DNA of 64,000 bases, from positions 372,001-436,000 of the forward strand of contig JACHMT010000004.1 in the NCBI GenBank assembly GCA_014208095.1, given 5' to 3'. The DNA comes from Actinospineispora eucalypti. Lineage in GTDB: Bacteria > Actinomycetota > Actinomycetes > Mycobacteriales > Pseudonocardiaceae. A program made the translations under genes and the position numbers. Shown here piece after piece: positions 34,288 to 42,069 of the stretch (the first letter of the stretch is position 1; the number at the start of each line of letters is the position of its first letter). Under the pieces are notes generated by a model. That model saw nothing but the letters and a program-made list of their open reading frames with translations. It was not told where the DNA came from and ran no database searches.

Positions 34288-35296
34288 GGCGGCATTCCTT
34301 CCACGTGGTTTGCGGGCCGCACACCCCGCCGTTGCGCCATTCCCGCTCTATGTGTGCAGCCGGTATCGGCCCTGTATGCAACGCGTATAACCAGTACGGG
34401 ATGTTGAAGGTGCCCAGGATGGCCAGCTGGCACACCCCGAGAACGGCCAGGAACCGGGCGAACGTGCGCGCCCGCTCACCCAGGCGCAGCTTGTCGATGT
34501 GCCGCTCGGGCAGCGAGCGCCCCCGGTCGTCGCGGAAGAAGTGCAGGCAGCCGAGCACCACGAAGGTGCCGGCCCAGCTGAACGGTTCGTACAGCGGGAA
34601 CTGGTGGTCGGTGCCGGCGAACAGGGTCAGCGAAGGGATGGTCATCGAATAGCTGATCAACCCGAGCCGGGTCATGGTCAGCTCCATCACGATGTCGATG
34701 GCGATCATCAGCGCGTAGGTCTGCGTGATCAGCCGGAACACGCTCCGGCCCGGGTCGCGGCGGCGCTGGCGGGCCATGTACCGGGAGCTGGCGTAGCCGA
34801 GCATGCCGCACATCCACAGGTAGGCCATGCCGTACACCAGCGGCACCGGGATCTTGTCCGCGTTCGGCGAGCTCCAGCCGGGTATGTGCGCCATCCATCC
34901 GCCGAAGTTGACGAACGTCGTGGCGTACTGGAACTGGTAGACGGTCCAGTTGATCCACGGCTCCTGGAAGAACATCAGCCAGGCGGACAGGAAGAACAGC
35001 CCGTCGAAGGTGAACCGGCCGGTCCTGATCTTCGGTCCCAGGACGAACCGCCAGAGGATCCAGCCGGACATCAGGATGCCGAAGAACACCTCCACGCAGC
35101 GGACCAGCACCACGTACCAGGTGGGTTCCAGCCCGCGCCCGAGGGTGTTCGGGGTGAAGTCGCCGGAGAGCACCCACATCGTCCAGCAGTAGGCGATCAG
35201 CGCGAACCAGGCCAGGCCGTGCAGCACCCAGAGTCGCGCGGCCGTCCGCTGTCCCTCGAGCCGGTCCGGTTCGACCCGCGTCGCCGTCGACGTCAT
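34274..35296 (-). CDS. Spirocyclase AveC-family membrane protein
   Basis: A 340-aa polytopic membrane protein with about seven to eight hydrophobic helices (for example LAWFALIAYCWTMWVL, VEVFFGILMSGWILW). Motifs FFQEPWINWTVYQFQYATTFVNFG, HIPGWSSPNADKIPVPLVYG and YSMTIPSLTLFAGTDHQFPLYEP recall the AveC family, where AveC and MeiC shape spiroketal formation or dehydration in polyketides. No polyketide synthase is in the window, so the substrate here is open. Divergent from a TetR gene. Confidence 0.75.
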   Translation of the reverse strand: MTSTATRVEPDRLEGQRTAARLWVLHGLAWFALIAYCWTMWVLSGDFTPNTLGRGLEPTWYVVLVRCVEVFFGILMSGWILWRFVLGPKIRTGRFTFDGLFFLSAWLMFFQEPWINWTVYQFQYATTFVNFGGWMAHIPGWSSPNADKIPVPLVYGMAYLWMCGMLGYASSRYMARQRRRDPGRSVFRLITQTYALMIAIDIVMELTMTRLGLISYSMTIPSLTLFAGTDHQFPLYEPFSWAGTFVVLGCLHFFRDDRGRSLPERHIDKLRLGERARTFARFLAVLGVCQLAILGTFNIPYWLYALHTGPIPAAHIEREWRNGGVCGPQTTWKECRLVYR

Positions 35297-35312
35297 GTTG
35301 GGGAGCGTAGCC

Positions 35313-35336
35313 TATCTGTCTGTCAACAGACAGATA
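35313..35336. promoter_or_regulatory. Perfect 24-bp palindrome between AveC-like and TetR genes
   Basis: TATCTGTCTGT, the two bases CA, then the exact reverse complement. It sits 17 bp from the AveC-like ATG and 34 bp before the TetR GTG. Perfect symmetry and location make it the probable operator by which this TetR controls both divergent transcripts. Confidence 0.8.
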
Positions 35337-35369
35337 TCTGTTTCGGTGCAGACGGGTAGCCTTGCCCGG

Positions 35370-36005
35370 GTGACCACGATGACCAGGCGCTCGCCCAGGA
35401 CGAACGCCGAGCGGGTGCGGGAGTCGGAGCTGGCGCTGCTGGACGCGGCCGTCGAGCTGTTCGCCCAGCAGGGCTACGAGCGGACCACCGCCGCCGAGAT
35501 CGGGTTGCGCGCCGGGTTCAGCCGGAACATGGTGCGCGACCGGTACGGGTCCAAGGAGGCGCTGCTCGGCTCGCTGTTCGAGACGTTCGGCCAGCGGCTG
35601 CTGCCGGCCGCGCGGGGCGAGCGGATCGGCACCGGGCGCGACCACGTGCTGGGCCAGCTGGACGACCTGCTGCACGCCGTCGAGCACGACCCCGAGGTGA
35701 TGCGCGCGCTGATCGTGCTCACGTTCGAGACCCCGGGCGGGCTGCGCAACTTCGCCCCCTGGTTCGCCGACCTGATCGTCGGCTACCAGTCCGAGCTGGC
35801 TGGGCACCTGGCCACCGGCCAGCGGGACGGCTCGGTCCGGCCCGACCTGGACCCCCCGCGCGAGGCGGAGGAGTTCGTGTCCTACGCGATCGGGCTGTGC
35901 TTCCGGTCCGTGCTCACCCCGGAGCGCTACGACTTCGCCGGCGAGATCAGGGCCTGGCGGCGCCGGCTGGAAAAGTCGCTCGCCGCTCCCGGGGGGACGC
36001 CCTAA
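35370..36005 (+). CDS. TetR-family transcriptional regulator
   Basis: A 211-aa repressor starting at GTG 35370 (MTTMTRRSPRTN); ATG 35379 is possible. HTH at about 20-62 (ALLDAAVELFAQQGYERTTAAEIGLRAGFSRNMVRDRYGSKEALL). Likely controls the divergent AveC-like/FAD oxidoreductase pair through the 24-bp palindrome. A methyltransferase follows after 10 bp and may be cotranscribed. Confidence 0.9.
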   Translation: MTTMTRRSPRTNAERVRESELALLDAAVELFAQQGYERTTAAEIGLRAGFSRNMVRDRYGSKEALLGSLFETFGQRLLPAARGERIGTGRDHVLGQLDDLLHAVEHDPEVMRALIVLTFETPGGLRNFAPWFADLIVGYQSELAGHLATGQRDGSVRPDLDPPREAEEFVSYAIGLCFRSVLTPERYDFAGEIRAWRRRLEKSLAAPGGTP

Positions 36006-36015
36006 CGTCGGCCGG

Positions 36016-36741
36016 GTGATCTACGAGCACCCGCTCGCCTACCTGCTCGGCATCGAAGGGCTCGCGCTGTTGCGCGGTTTCATCGGGGAACGCGACGAGG
36101 AGTTCGTCCGGGCGCGGATCGCCGAGGTGCGCCGGCTGCTGGACGACCCGGAACTGGCCGAGGCCGCCGTGAGGGTCACCTGGGTCGACCCGGTGGCCGG
36201 ATACCGGGCCTGGTCCGCGACCTACGACTCCGCCCCCAACGGCGCCTTCGCCTTCGACGAACCGGCCGTGCGGGAGATCATCGAGCCGCTGCCGGCCGGC
36301 GTCGCGCTGGACGCGGCCTGCGGGACCGGCCACCACGCGGCGCTACTGGCCGGGCGCGGGCACCGGGTGATCGGGGTGGACGGCTCGCCGGACATGCTCG
36401 AGCACGCCCGGCGACGGCTGCCCGAGGCCGACTTCCGACTGGGCGACCTTCGCCGGCTGCCGGTGCCGGACGACCACGTCGACCTGGTGGTGTGCGGGCT
36501 CGCCCTGACCCATGTGCCGGAGCTGGACCCGGTGCTCGCCGAGTTCGCCCGGGTGCTGCGGCCCGGTGGCCACCTGGTCATCGCCGACCTGCATCCGGAG
36601 CGCATCCTGCGCGGTTCGATCCCCACCGTGCGCGACCCGGACGGCCGGCCGGGGCGGTTGCCCGGGTACCGGCACCTGGTGGGCGACTACGCGCCGGTCA
36701 TGCTCATCTGGCACTTCCGGCTGGAGGGCCTGGAAGGCTGA
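36016..36741 (+). CDS. Class I SAM-dependent methyltransferase
   Basis: A 241-aa protein. Residues 1-70 are an N-terminal helical extension, then motif I DAACGTGHHAALLAGRGHRVIGVDGSPDML, and motif LRPGGHLVIADLHPE. It ends soon after YAPVMLIWHFRLEG, where relatives usually continue for tens of residues, so it may be slightly truncated. Substrate unknown. Just downstream of the TetR gene on the same strand. Confidence 0.82.
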   Translation: MIYEHPLAYLLGIEGLALLRGFIGERDEEFVRARIAEVRRLLDDPELAEAAVRVTWVDPVAGYRAWSATYDSAPNGAFAFDEPAVREIIEPLPAGVALDAACGTGHHAALLAGRGHRVIGVDGSPDMLEHARRRLPEADFRLGDLRRLPVPDDHVDLVVCGLALTHVPELDPVLAEFARVLRPGGHLVIADLHPERILRGSIPTVRDPDGRPGRLPGYRHLVGDYAPVMLIWHFRLEGLEG

Positions 36742-36745
36742 GCCC

Positions 36746-37507
36746 TCAGGGCTTGGCGCCCTTGCCCTTGCTGCCGTCGGGCACCGGGCCGTCCGCTTCG
36801 CCGACACCCGGTTGCTTGCCGCTGCCGTGGCCGGGGCCGGCAGGCGGCGACCCGTTGTACTGCGGCTGAGATTCGGTGATCGACGTGCTGGGCTGCGGTG
36901 CGGGCATCGAGGCGGCGGGGTCCGGGGGAGCCTGCGGCGCGGGCGCGGACTGGGCCGGAGCGGAGGCGGCCGGCTCCGGCTGGTTCCCGGTGAGCGTGTT
37001 GACGGTGTTCTGCGTGGCCTGGCCCACCTGGCCGGCGGTCTGGCTCGCGGCCGAGAGGAACTGCTGCAGGAACAGGTTGAACCAGGTGCCCTTGTCGTCG
37101 TCGAACGGGCCGCCCTCGCGTGCGACGGCGCCGACCACGCCGCCCACGATGCTCTTGGCCAGCTGGCTCACGCCGTTGAACAGGGGCGGGTCGTACTCGG
37201 GCTCCTTCGCGGGCTCCTGTGAGGCGCCGGACTGGTTGGCGTTCCGAATGTCCTCCAGGGACCGGGCCGGGCCGACCTCCTCGTACTGCGCTCCGGACGT
37301 AGACCCCTTGTCGGGGCGGGCACTCCGCGGCAGCTCTTCGGAGCCATCGGCCCCATCGTCGGTGCCATCGTCCTGCGAGTAGCTGGCCAGCACCGATGTG
37401 CCCGCGCTCGGCTGGGCGTGCGCGACGGCGGTCTGGGTCAGCATGCCCGCCGGCAGCAGCAGCGCGGTGCCGACCAGTACCTTCCCGAACGAACGTGGCT
37501 TGAGCAC
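36746..37507 (-). CDS. Secreted Pro/Ala-rich protein
   Basis: A 253-aa protein with an N-terminal signal peptide (hydrophobic KVLVGTALLLPAGMLTQTAVA, likely cleavage after AHA near residue 32). A short helical region FNGVSQLAKSIVGGVVGAV precedes FLQQFLSAASQTAGQVGQ, and a disordered Pro/Ala/Gln/Gly-rich tail follows. GTG 37507 has GGAG seven bases upstream and gives a normal signal sequence. Function unknown; probably cell-wall associated. Confidence 0.7.
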   Translation of the reverse strand: MLKPRSFGKVLVGTALLLPAGMLTQTAVAHAQPSAGTSVLASYSQDDGTDDGADGSEELPRSARPDKGSTSGAQYEEVGPARSLEDIRNANQSGASQEPAKEPEYDPPLFNGVSQLAKSIVGGVVGAVAREGGPFDDDKGTWFNLFLQQFLSAASQTAGQVGQATQNTVNTLTGNQPEPAASAPAQSAPAPQAPPDPAASMPAPQPSTSITESQPQYNGSPPAGPGHGSGKQPGVGEADGPVPDGSKGKGAKP

Positions 37508-37834
37508 GGAACAGCTCCCCCTGGTCATTAGCTGTGCTACCAAGGTACCCGCGCCGATCTGAGGGTGTCCACCGAACGGGACGGCTGTGACGTCGCCGAG
37601 ACCCGTCGTAATAAACCCGATGCCGAGGCTTGGCCGGGCGCTCAGCGAAGCCCTCGCCGCCGCACATGCCGCACGCCCGTGGCCAGCGCAAGTCCTAGAT
37701 CTGGTGATCGTTAAGCGGCGGATTTGGCCGTAGGATCACAACTTGGTAACGACAATTGTTGACCACAACCCGGCGGCCATTCGGCCGGTCACTGTGGGGG
37801 AAGCGAGCTGGAGCCGAGCAGTGAGGACCACGGC
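37508..37834. other. Gene-free divergent intergenic region
   Basis: This 327-bp gap lies between divergent starts of the secreted protein and the membrane protein, so it must carry both promoters. An AT-richer segment near 37735-37770 contains ACAATTGTTGACC, where TTGACC could be a -35 for the rightward gene. No repeat or RNA gene seen. Confidence 0.4.
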
Positions 37835-38935
37835 ATGAACCACAACCGGCCCTCGGCGGACCCGAGGGCGGGCGCCGAGCCCGGCGCCGCGCCGCGGCCA
37901 GTAGTCCCCACGCAACGCGCCGCGCCGCCGGGCGCTTGGGCGCCGCCTCCCGCTCGGGTAGGACCGGCCGGCGCCCCCGGAACGCCCCACCAGCCGGGTG
38001 CGTGGTGGGCGGGTGGCCAGTACCCGCCGGGCGCATCCCAGGGGCCGGGGCTTCCGCACGGACAGGGTGTGCCGCCCGGGCTCATTCCCCAGCCGAGGCA
38101 GCCGCACCCCGGCTGGCCGGTGGCCGGCGGGCCGGTGCCGCCGCCGAGGCGTTCGGGCGGGGTCCGGGCGCTGGTCTGGGTCTCGCTCGGCGTGGTGGCG
38201 CTGCTGGTGGCCGGGGCGGTCGGGCTGTTCGTGGCCACCGCGAAGGCCGAGCCGTCCGAGGTGGTCGCCCAGATCGCCGACGAGATGCGCGGCTGGGAGG
38301 GCATGGCGATCCAGGGCAGCAGCACCGGCTCCTCGCTGGGCAGCTTCGGCATCAACCTGACCATCGACCGCGCCGGCAACGGCAAGGGCGACGTCACCGT
38401 GGGTGCCACCCGCATGGAGATCGGCATGGTCGGTGACCAGGTGCTGGTCAAGACGGCCTCGCTGGGCAACGGCTGGCTGCGCGGGCAGACCGTGTCGGGC
38501 ACGCCCGGGCTCAACCAGGTGGTGCACGACCCGCCGGCCCGGTACGCCGACCGGCTGGCCACGGTGGTCGGCTGGACCGAGCAGCCCGAGCGGACCGTGG
38601 ACGGCCGGCGGCTGCGGGTGTTCGCCGCCGACTCGTTCGGCACCGTGCTGGTGGCCGACGGGCGACGTCCCCGGTTGGTCTCCGTGGAGAACAACCCGGC
38701 CGGCGGCGCGAACTTCACCGCCAAGATCGCTCCGGCCAGCCCGGACACCCTGGCCGAGATCGGCGCGCTGGTTCCCCAGGCGAACAGCGCGCCGAGCGTG
38801 ATGAGCCGGTTGCCCGGCTACGGCTACCCGCGCGGCCCGTACGGCGGCTCGCCCTACGGCTCCTCGCCCTACGGTCCCTCGCCCGAGATGCCGTCCACGC
38901 CGTCGCAGCGGCCGCCGGGCACCAAGCCGGCCTAG
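37835..38935 (+). CDS. Membrane-anchored protein with Pro-rich cytoplasmic arm (paralogue 1)
   Basis: A 366-aa type II membrane protein. Residues 1-108 are Pro/Gly/Ala-rich and disordered, one TM helix spans about 110-133 (ALVWVSLGVVALLVAGAVGLFVAT), and an extracellular domain covers about 135-320, followed by a Pro/Gly/Tyr/Ser tail (PYGGSPYGSSPYG). The outer domain aligns by eye with the 780-aa protein at 42.1 kb (both have VVAQIADEM-like helix, then G.F.I.LTI..NG strands). Function unknown; sensing or cell-wall/lipoprotein-like role is possible. Confidence 0.72.
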   Translation: MNHNRPSADPRAGAEPGAAPRPVVPTQRAAPPGAWAPPPARVGPAGAPGTPHQPGAWWAGGQYPPGASQGPGLPHGQGVPPGLIPQPRQPHPGWPVAGGPVPPPRRSGGVRALVWVSLGVVALLVAGAVGLFVATAKAEPSEVVAQIADEMRGWEGMAIQGSSTGSSLGSFGINLTIDRAGNGKGDVTVGATRMEIGMVGDQVLVKTASLGNGWLRGQTVSGTPGLNQVVHDPPARYADRLATVVGWTEQPERTVDGRRLRVFAADSFGTVLVADGRRPRLVSVENNPAGGANFTAKIAPASPDTLAEIGALVPQANSAPSVMSRLPGYGYPRGPYGGSPYGSSPYGPSPEMPSTPSQRPPGTKPA

Positions 38936-39056
38936 CGTCTCGAGCCCGGACAGGTTCGGTGCCGGACCAGCGAGGACCACTTCCGATCACGCCCGTGCCC
39001 CGACGTCGTCGGCCATCGCGTCGTGCCGGTCCAGAGCACGCCGCCGGCCGGATGGG

Positions 39057-40091
39057 TCACGCCATCCGCCAGCCGGTGGAGTGCGCGCGCACCGCCGTCT
39101 CCAGCAGGGCGACCAGGCCGAGGTTGGCCGCTAGGGGCGTGCCGTCGGACTTGGCGTCGATGTAGGAGGTGGGGCCGTCGATGGCCCCGGCGTCGCAGGC
39201 CTGGTCGATGATCCGCCGGAGGTCCACCCCCGCCAGGAAGTCCGGCCGTCCGGCCAGCGCGCTGATCGCGGCCGAGAGCGCCACGGCCGCCCAGTTGGAC
39301 ACGCAACCGACGATCAGCGTGTCCACCTCGGTGGCCGGTGCAACGATCTCCCCGTCCGGCAGGTGCCGGCGGACCGCTTCGGCGATCGAGCCCATGCCCA
39401 GCTCGTTGCCGCCGTCACCGATGCCGATGGTCAACGAGCCGCGTTCGGCGGCGGCGCGCACCAGTGCGTCGGCCTTCACCACCAGCTCGGAGGGGATCCG
39501 GCTGGCGGTGGCGTCGTGGTAGTCGCCGGCCTGGTTCGCGCCCGGGACCTCGATGCCGATCACCGCCGCCGGGCGCAGCCGGTCGAGCAGGCCGGCGGCG
39601 TCGTCGCCGGCGCGCGCGGCGTCGGTGGTGAACCCGATCGCCCCGGCCACCGCCGCGCGCCGGGGGCCGGACTTGGACCGCGCCGCGACGTCCAGGTCGG
39701 CCACGACCAGCCCGGCCCCGCGCAGCGCGGCGGCGGCGACCGGTACCAGGGCGGGCGCGGTTACCAGTACCGGCACGGCGCCGAGACACTCCTCCAGCGC
39801 GCGGGCCAGGTGCGCCGCACCGACCGGACCGTCGGTCTCGGTCAGGTCGGACAGCAGCCAGGTGGCGCACGGCCACCCGGTGCAGATGAGCACCGGGTCA
39901 CCCGGGCGCACCCGCTCGCGCAGCCGGGTCGCGGCGGCCAGCACCAGCGGCTCGCCCGTGCGCTCCCGGGCGGCCGCGTAGAGCGGCGCACAGACGCCGC
40001 GCGCCGTGAAATCGGTCGCCACCAACGCGTCGACCGCCTCGCCGAACCCGGCCCAGTCGTGATCGTCTCCCACCCACCCAAGATGACACAC
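39057..40091 (-). CDS. DUF4392 / D-glutamate cyclase-like protein
   Basis: A 344-aa protein with the DUF4392 core: ICTGWPCATWLLSDLTETDGPVGAAHLARAL, IGIEVPGANQAGDYHD, IGDGGNELGMGSI and PTSYIDAKSDGTPL. The mitochondrial D-glutamate cyclase DGLUCY carries this domain, so lactam/cyclic glutamate chemistry is suggested. The start is uncertain: GTG 40091 touches the tandem array, and GTG 40073 is an alternative; neither has a good ribosome site. Confidence 0.8.
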   Translation of the reverse strand: MCHLGWVGDDHDWAGFGEAVDALVATDFTARGVCAPLYAAARERTGEPLVLAAATRLRERVRPGDPVLICTGWPCATWLLSDLTETDGPVGAAHLARALEECLGAVPVLVTAPALVPVAAAALRGAGLVVADLDVAARSKSGPRRAAVAGAIGFTTDAARAGDDAAGLLDRLRPAAVIGIEVPGANQAGDYHDATASRIPSELVVKADALVRAAAERGSLTIGIGDGGNELGMGSIAEAVRRHLPDGEIVAPATEVDTLIVGCVSNWAAVALSAAISALAGRPDFLAGVDLRRIIDQACDAGAIDGPTSYIDAKSDGTPLAANLGLVALLETAVRAHSTGWRMA

Positions 40092-40092
40092 C

Positions 40093-40224
40093 CGGCGAGT
40101 CGGGCTTTCAAGTACGGCGAGTCGGGGATCTAGGTACGGCGAGTCGGGCTTTCAGGTGCGGTGAGTCGGGCTTTCAGGTACGGCGAGTCGGGACTTCAGG
40201 TACGGCGAGTCGGGGATTCGGGTA
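40093..40224. repeat. 22-bp tandem array, six copies
   Basis: Exactly six consecutive 22-bp units (CGGCGAGTCGGGCTTTCAGGTA and variants) separate the start of the DUF4392 gene from the stop of the amidohydrolase gene. The GGCGAGTCGGG core is almost invariant and the rest drifts. Not spaced by unique sequence, so not a CRISPR array. It occupies the space where the DUF4392 promoter should be. Confidence 0.92.
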
Positions 40225-40255
40225 CGCGGGGGCCGGCGTGGTGAGCGGGGACGGG

Positions 40256-41866
40256 TCAGGTCTGACGGGACCAGACCGGGGTGCCGCCGACGTAGGTGTG
40301 GGCGACCGGTACGGCGGCCAGATCCTCCGGGTCGGCGGCCAGCGGGTCGCGGTCCAGCACCACGAAGTCGGCCAGGTAGCCCGGGGCCAGCCGGCCCTTC
40401 CGCCCGGCTTCGCCGCAGGCCTCAGCCGAGCCCACCGTGTAAATCTCCAGGGCCTCGGCGGCGGTGACCCGTTGCGCCGCGCCGACGGTGATGCCGTCGT
40501 CCATCCCGCGCCGGGTGACCATGCTCTGCAGCCCCAGCAACGGCTCGAACGGCCCGCACGGGTAGTCCGAGGACCCGGCGACCGTGATGCCGGCGTCCAG
40601 GAACGAGCGGTGCGCGAACATCCGCGAGGTGCGCTCCGGGCCGTACCAGGACTCCAGCGCCCCGCCGTGGTACGCGGGATAGCCGGCGAACGGCACCGCT
40701 ATCGCGTCCAGTGCGCGCATCCGCCGGAGGATCTCCTCGTCGATCAGGGTGCAGTGTTCGATGCGGTGCCGCAGGCCGGGCCTTGGGTTGGTGTGCGCCG
40801 CCTCCTCGTAGGCGTCCAGGAGCAGCCTGATCGCCTGGTCGCCGTTGGCGTGCACGGCCATCTGGTTGCCGTCCGCGTGCACCTGCGCGATGGACCGGTG
40901 CAGCTCCTCGGTGTCGGTGATCTGGATGCCCCGGTAGTCCGAGTCACAGAACGGCTCGGACAACAGGCAGGTGCGCCCGCCGATGGCCCCGTCGACGAAG
41001 CCCTTCACCCCGATGATGCGCAGCCGGTCGTCGCCGAAACCGCTGCCGACCCCCAACTCGCGGACCTTCGCGTAGTGGTCGACGGCGACCAGCAGGCTGG
41101 TGCGCAGGGTGAGCTCGCCGGCCCGTTGCGCGCGGCGCAGCAGCGCGATGTCGGCGGGCGAGGCGAGCGCGTCGCAGATGGAGGTGAGGCCGGCGGCGTG
41201 GAACATCTCGGTGGCGCGGCGCAGCCCGACCAGGCGTTCCTCCGGCGAGCTGGGCCGGATCGGTGACTCCGTCCTGCTGGTCGCCGGGTACAGCACGTCC
41301 AGCAGTGCGCGCTCGACCAACCGACCATCCAGGCGGTTGTCCGCGTCCCGGCCGAACTCGCCGCCGGCCGGTGGCTCGCTGTCCTCGTGGTAGCCCAGCT
41401 CGCGCAGCGCCGCGCTGTTCGCCACGCCCCAGTGGGCGGCGACGTGGGTGACGATGGTCGGCACGTCCCCGGCCGCCGCGTCCAGCTCGTGGCGGGTGAG
41501 CCGGCCGGTCTTCGCGTCGTCGAAGCGGGCGCCGCGCAGCCACTCGCCGGGACCTTTGGCCCGCGCGCCCTCGCGGACCGTGGCGAGCAGGTTGTCCATA
41601 CTGCCCACCGCCGCGTGCGACAGGTCCAGGTGGAGCAGGTCCTCGGCGGTGAGGCCGATGTGCATGTGCGCGTCGTGGAACCCGGGCACGACGGTCGCCG
41701 GGCCGAAGTCTCGCACCGCCGCCGCCGGGTATCGCTCGCGCAGCCCGGCCAGCTCGCCGACCGCGCCGATCCGTTCGCCGGTCACCGCGAATGCTTCCAC
41801 CGGCCGCCCGGCCTGGGCGTGGACCGTCCGGGCGGTGAAGATCGTTACTGGCACCTCGTCGATCAT
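40256..41866 (-). CDS. YtcJ-like amidohydrolase (amidohydrolase-3 family)
   Basis: A 536-aa metal-dependent hydrolase. The metal motif HDAHMH is near residue 65, with further histidines in VTHVAAHWG, VHANGDQAIR and HRIEHC, and the Asp in SSDYPCGP. C-terminal GRLAPGYLADFVVLDRDP is typical of YtcJ-type imidases/exoenzymes. ATG 41866 follows GGGGAGC. Substrate (N-formimide or N-acyl amide) unknown. Divergent from the large membrane protein. Confidence 0.88.
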   Translation of the reverse strand: MIDEVPVTIFTARTVHAQAGRPVEAFAVTGERIGAVGELAGLRERYPAAAVRDFGPATVVPGFHDAHMHIGLTAEDLLHLDLSHAAVGSMDNLLATVREGARAKGPGEWLRGARFDDAKTGRLTRHELDAAAGDVPTIVTHVAAHWGVANSAALRELGYHEDSEPPAGGEFGRDADNRLDGRLVERALLDVLYPATSRTESPIRPSSPEERLVGLRRATEMFHAAGLTSICDALASPADIALLRRAQRAGELTLRTSLLVAVDHYAKVRELGVGSGFGDDRLRIIGVKGFVDGAIGGRTCLLSEPFCDSDYRGIQITDTEELHRSIAQVHADGNQMAVHANGDQAIRLLLDAYEEAAHTNPRPGLRHRIEHCTLIDEEILRRMRALDAIAVPFAGYPAYHGGALESWYGPERTSRMFAHRSFLDAGITVAGSSDYPCGPFEPLLGLQSMVTRRGMDDGITVGAAQRVTAAEALEIYTVGSAEACGEAGRKGRLAPGYLADFVVLDRDPLAADPEDLAAVPVAHTYVGGTPVWSRQT

Positions 41867-42069
41867 GGGTGCTCCCCTCGGTTGCCGTTCCCCGACTCGA
41901 CCGTGCCCCAAAGCGCGCGCCTGCGCATGTCCTGTCGTGTCGGCGGGCGAACCGGCCCGCCAGCCGGTTTGATTACGTGAGGTCACGATCCGGTCACAGT
42001 GCCAACCCGGGGCGCCCGGATGCGGTCGCAATGGGTACAAAGAACCGTCCTACCAGGGGGGACCGTGCA

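Noticed and set aside
40093..40224. CRISPR array
   Set aside because: Units are directly contiguous at 22 bp with no unique spacers and no cas genes nearby.
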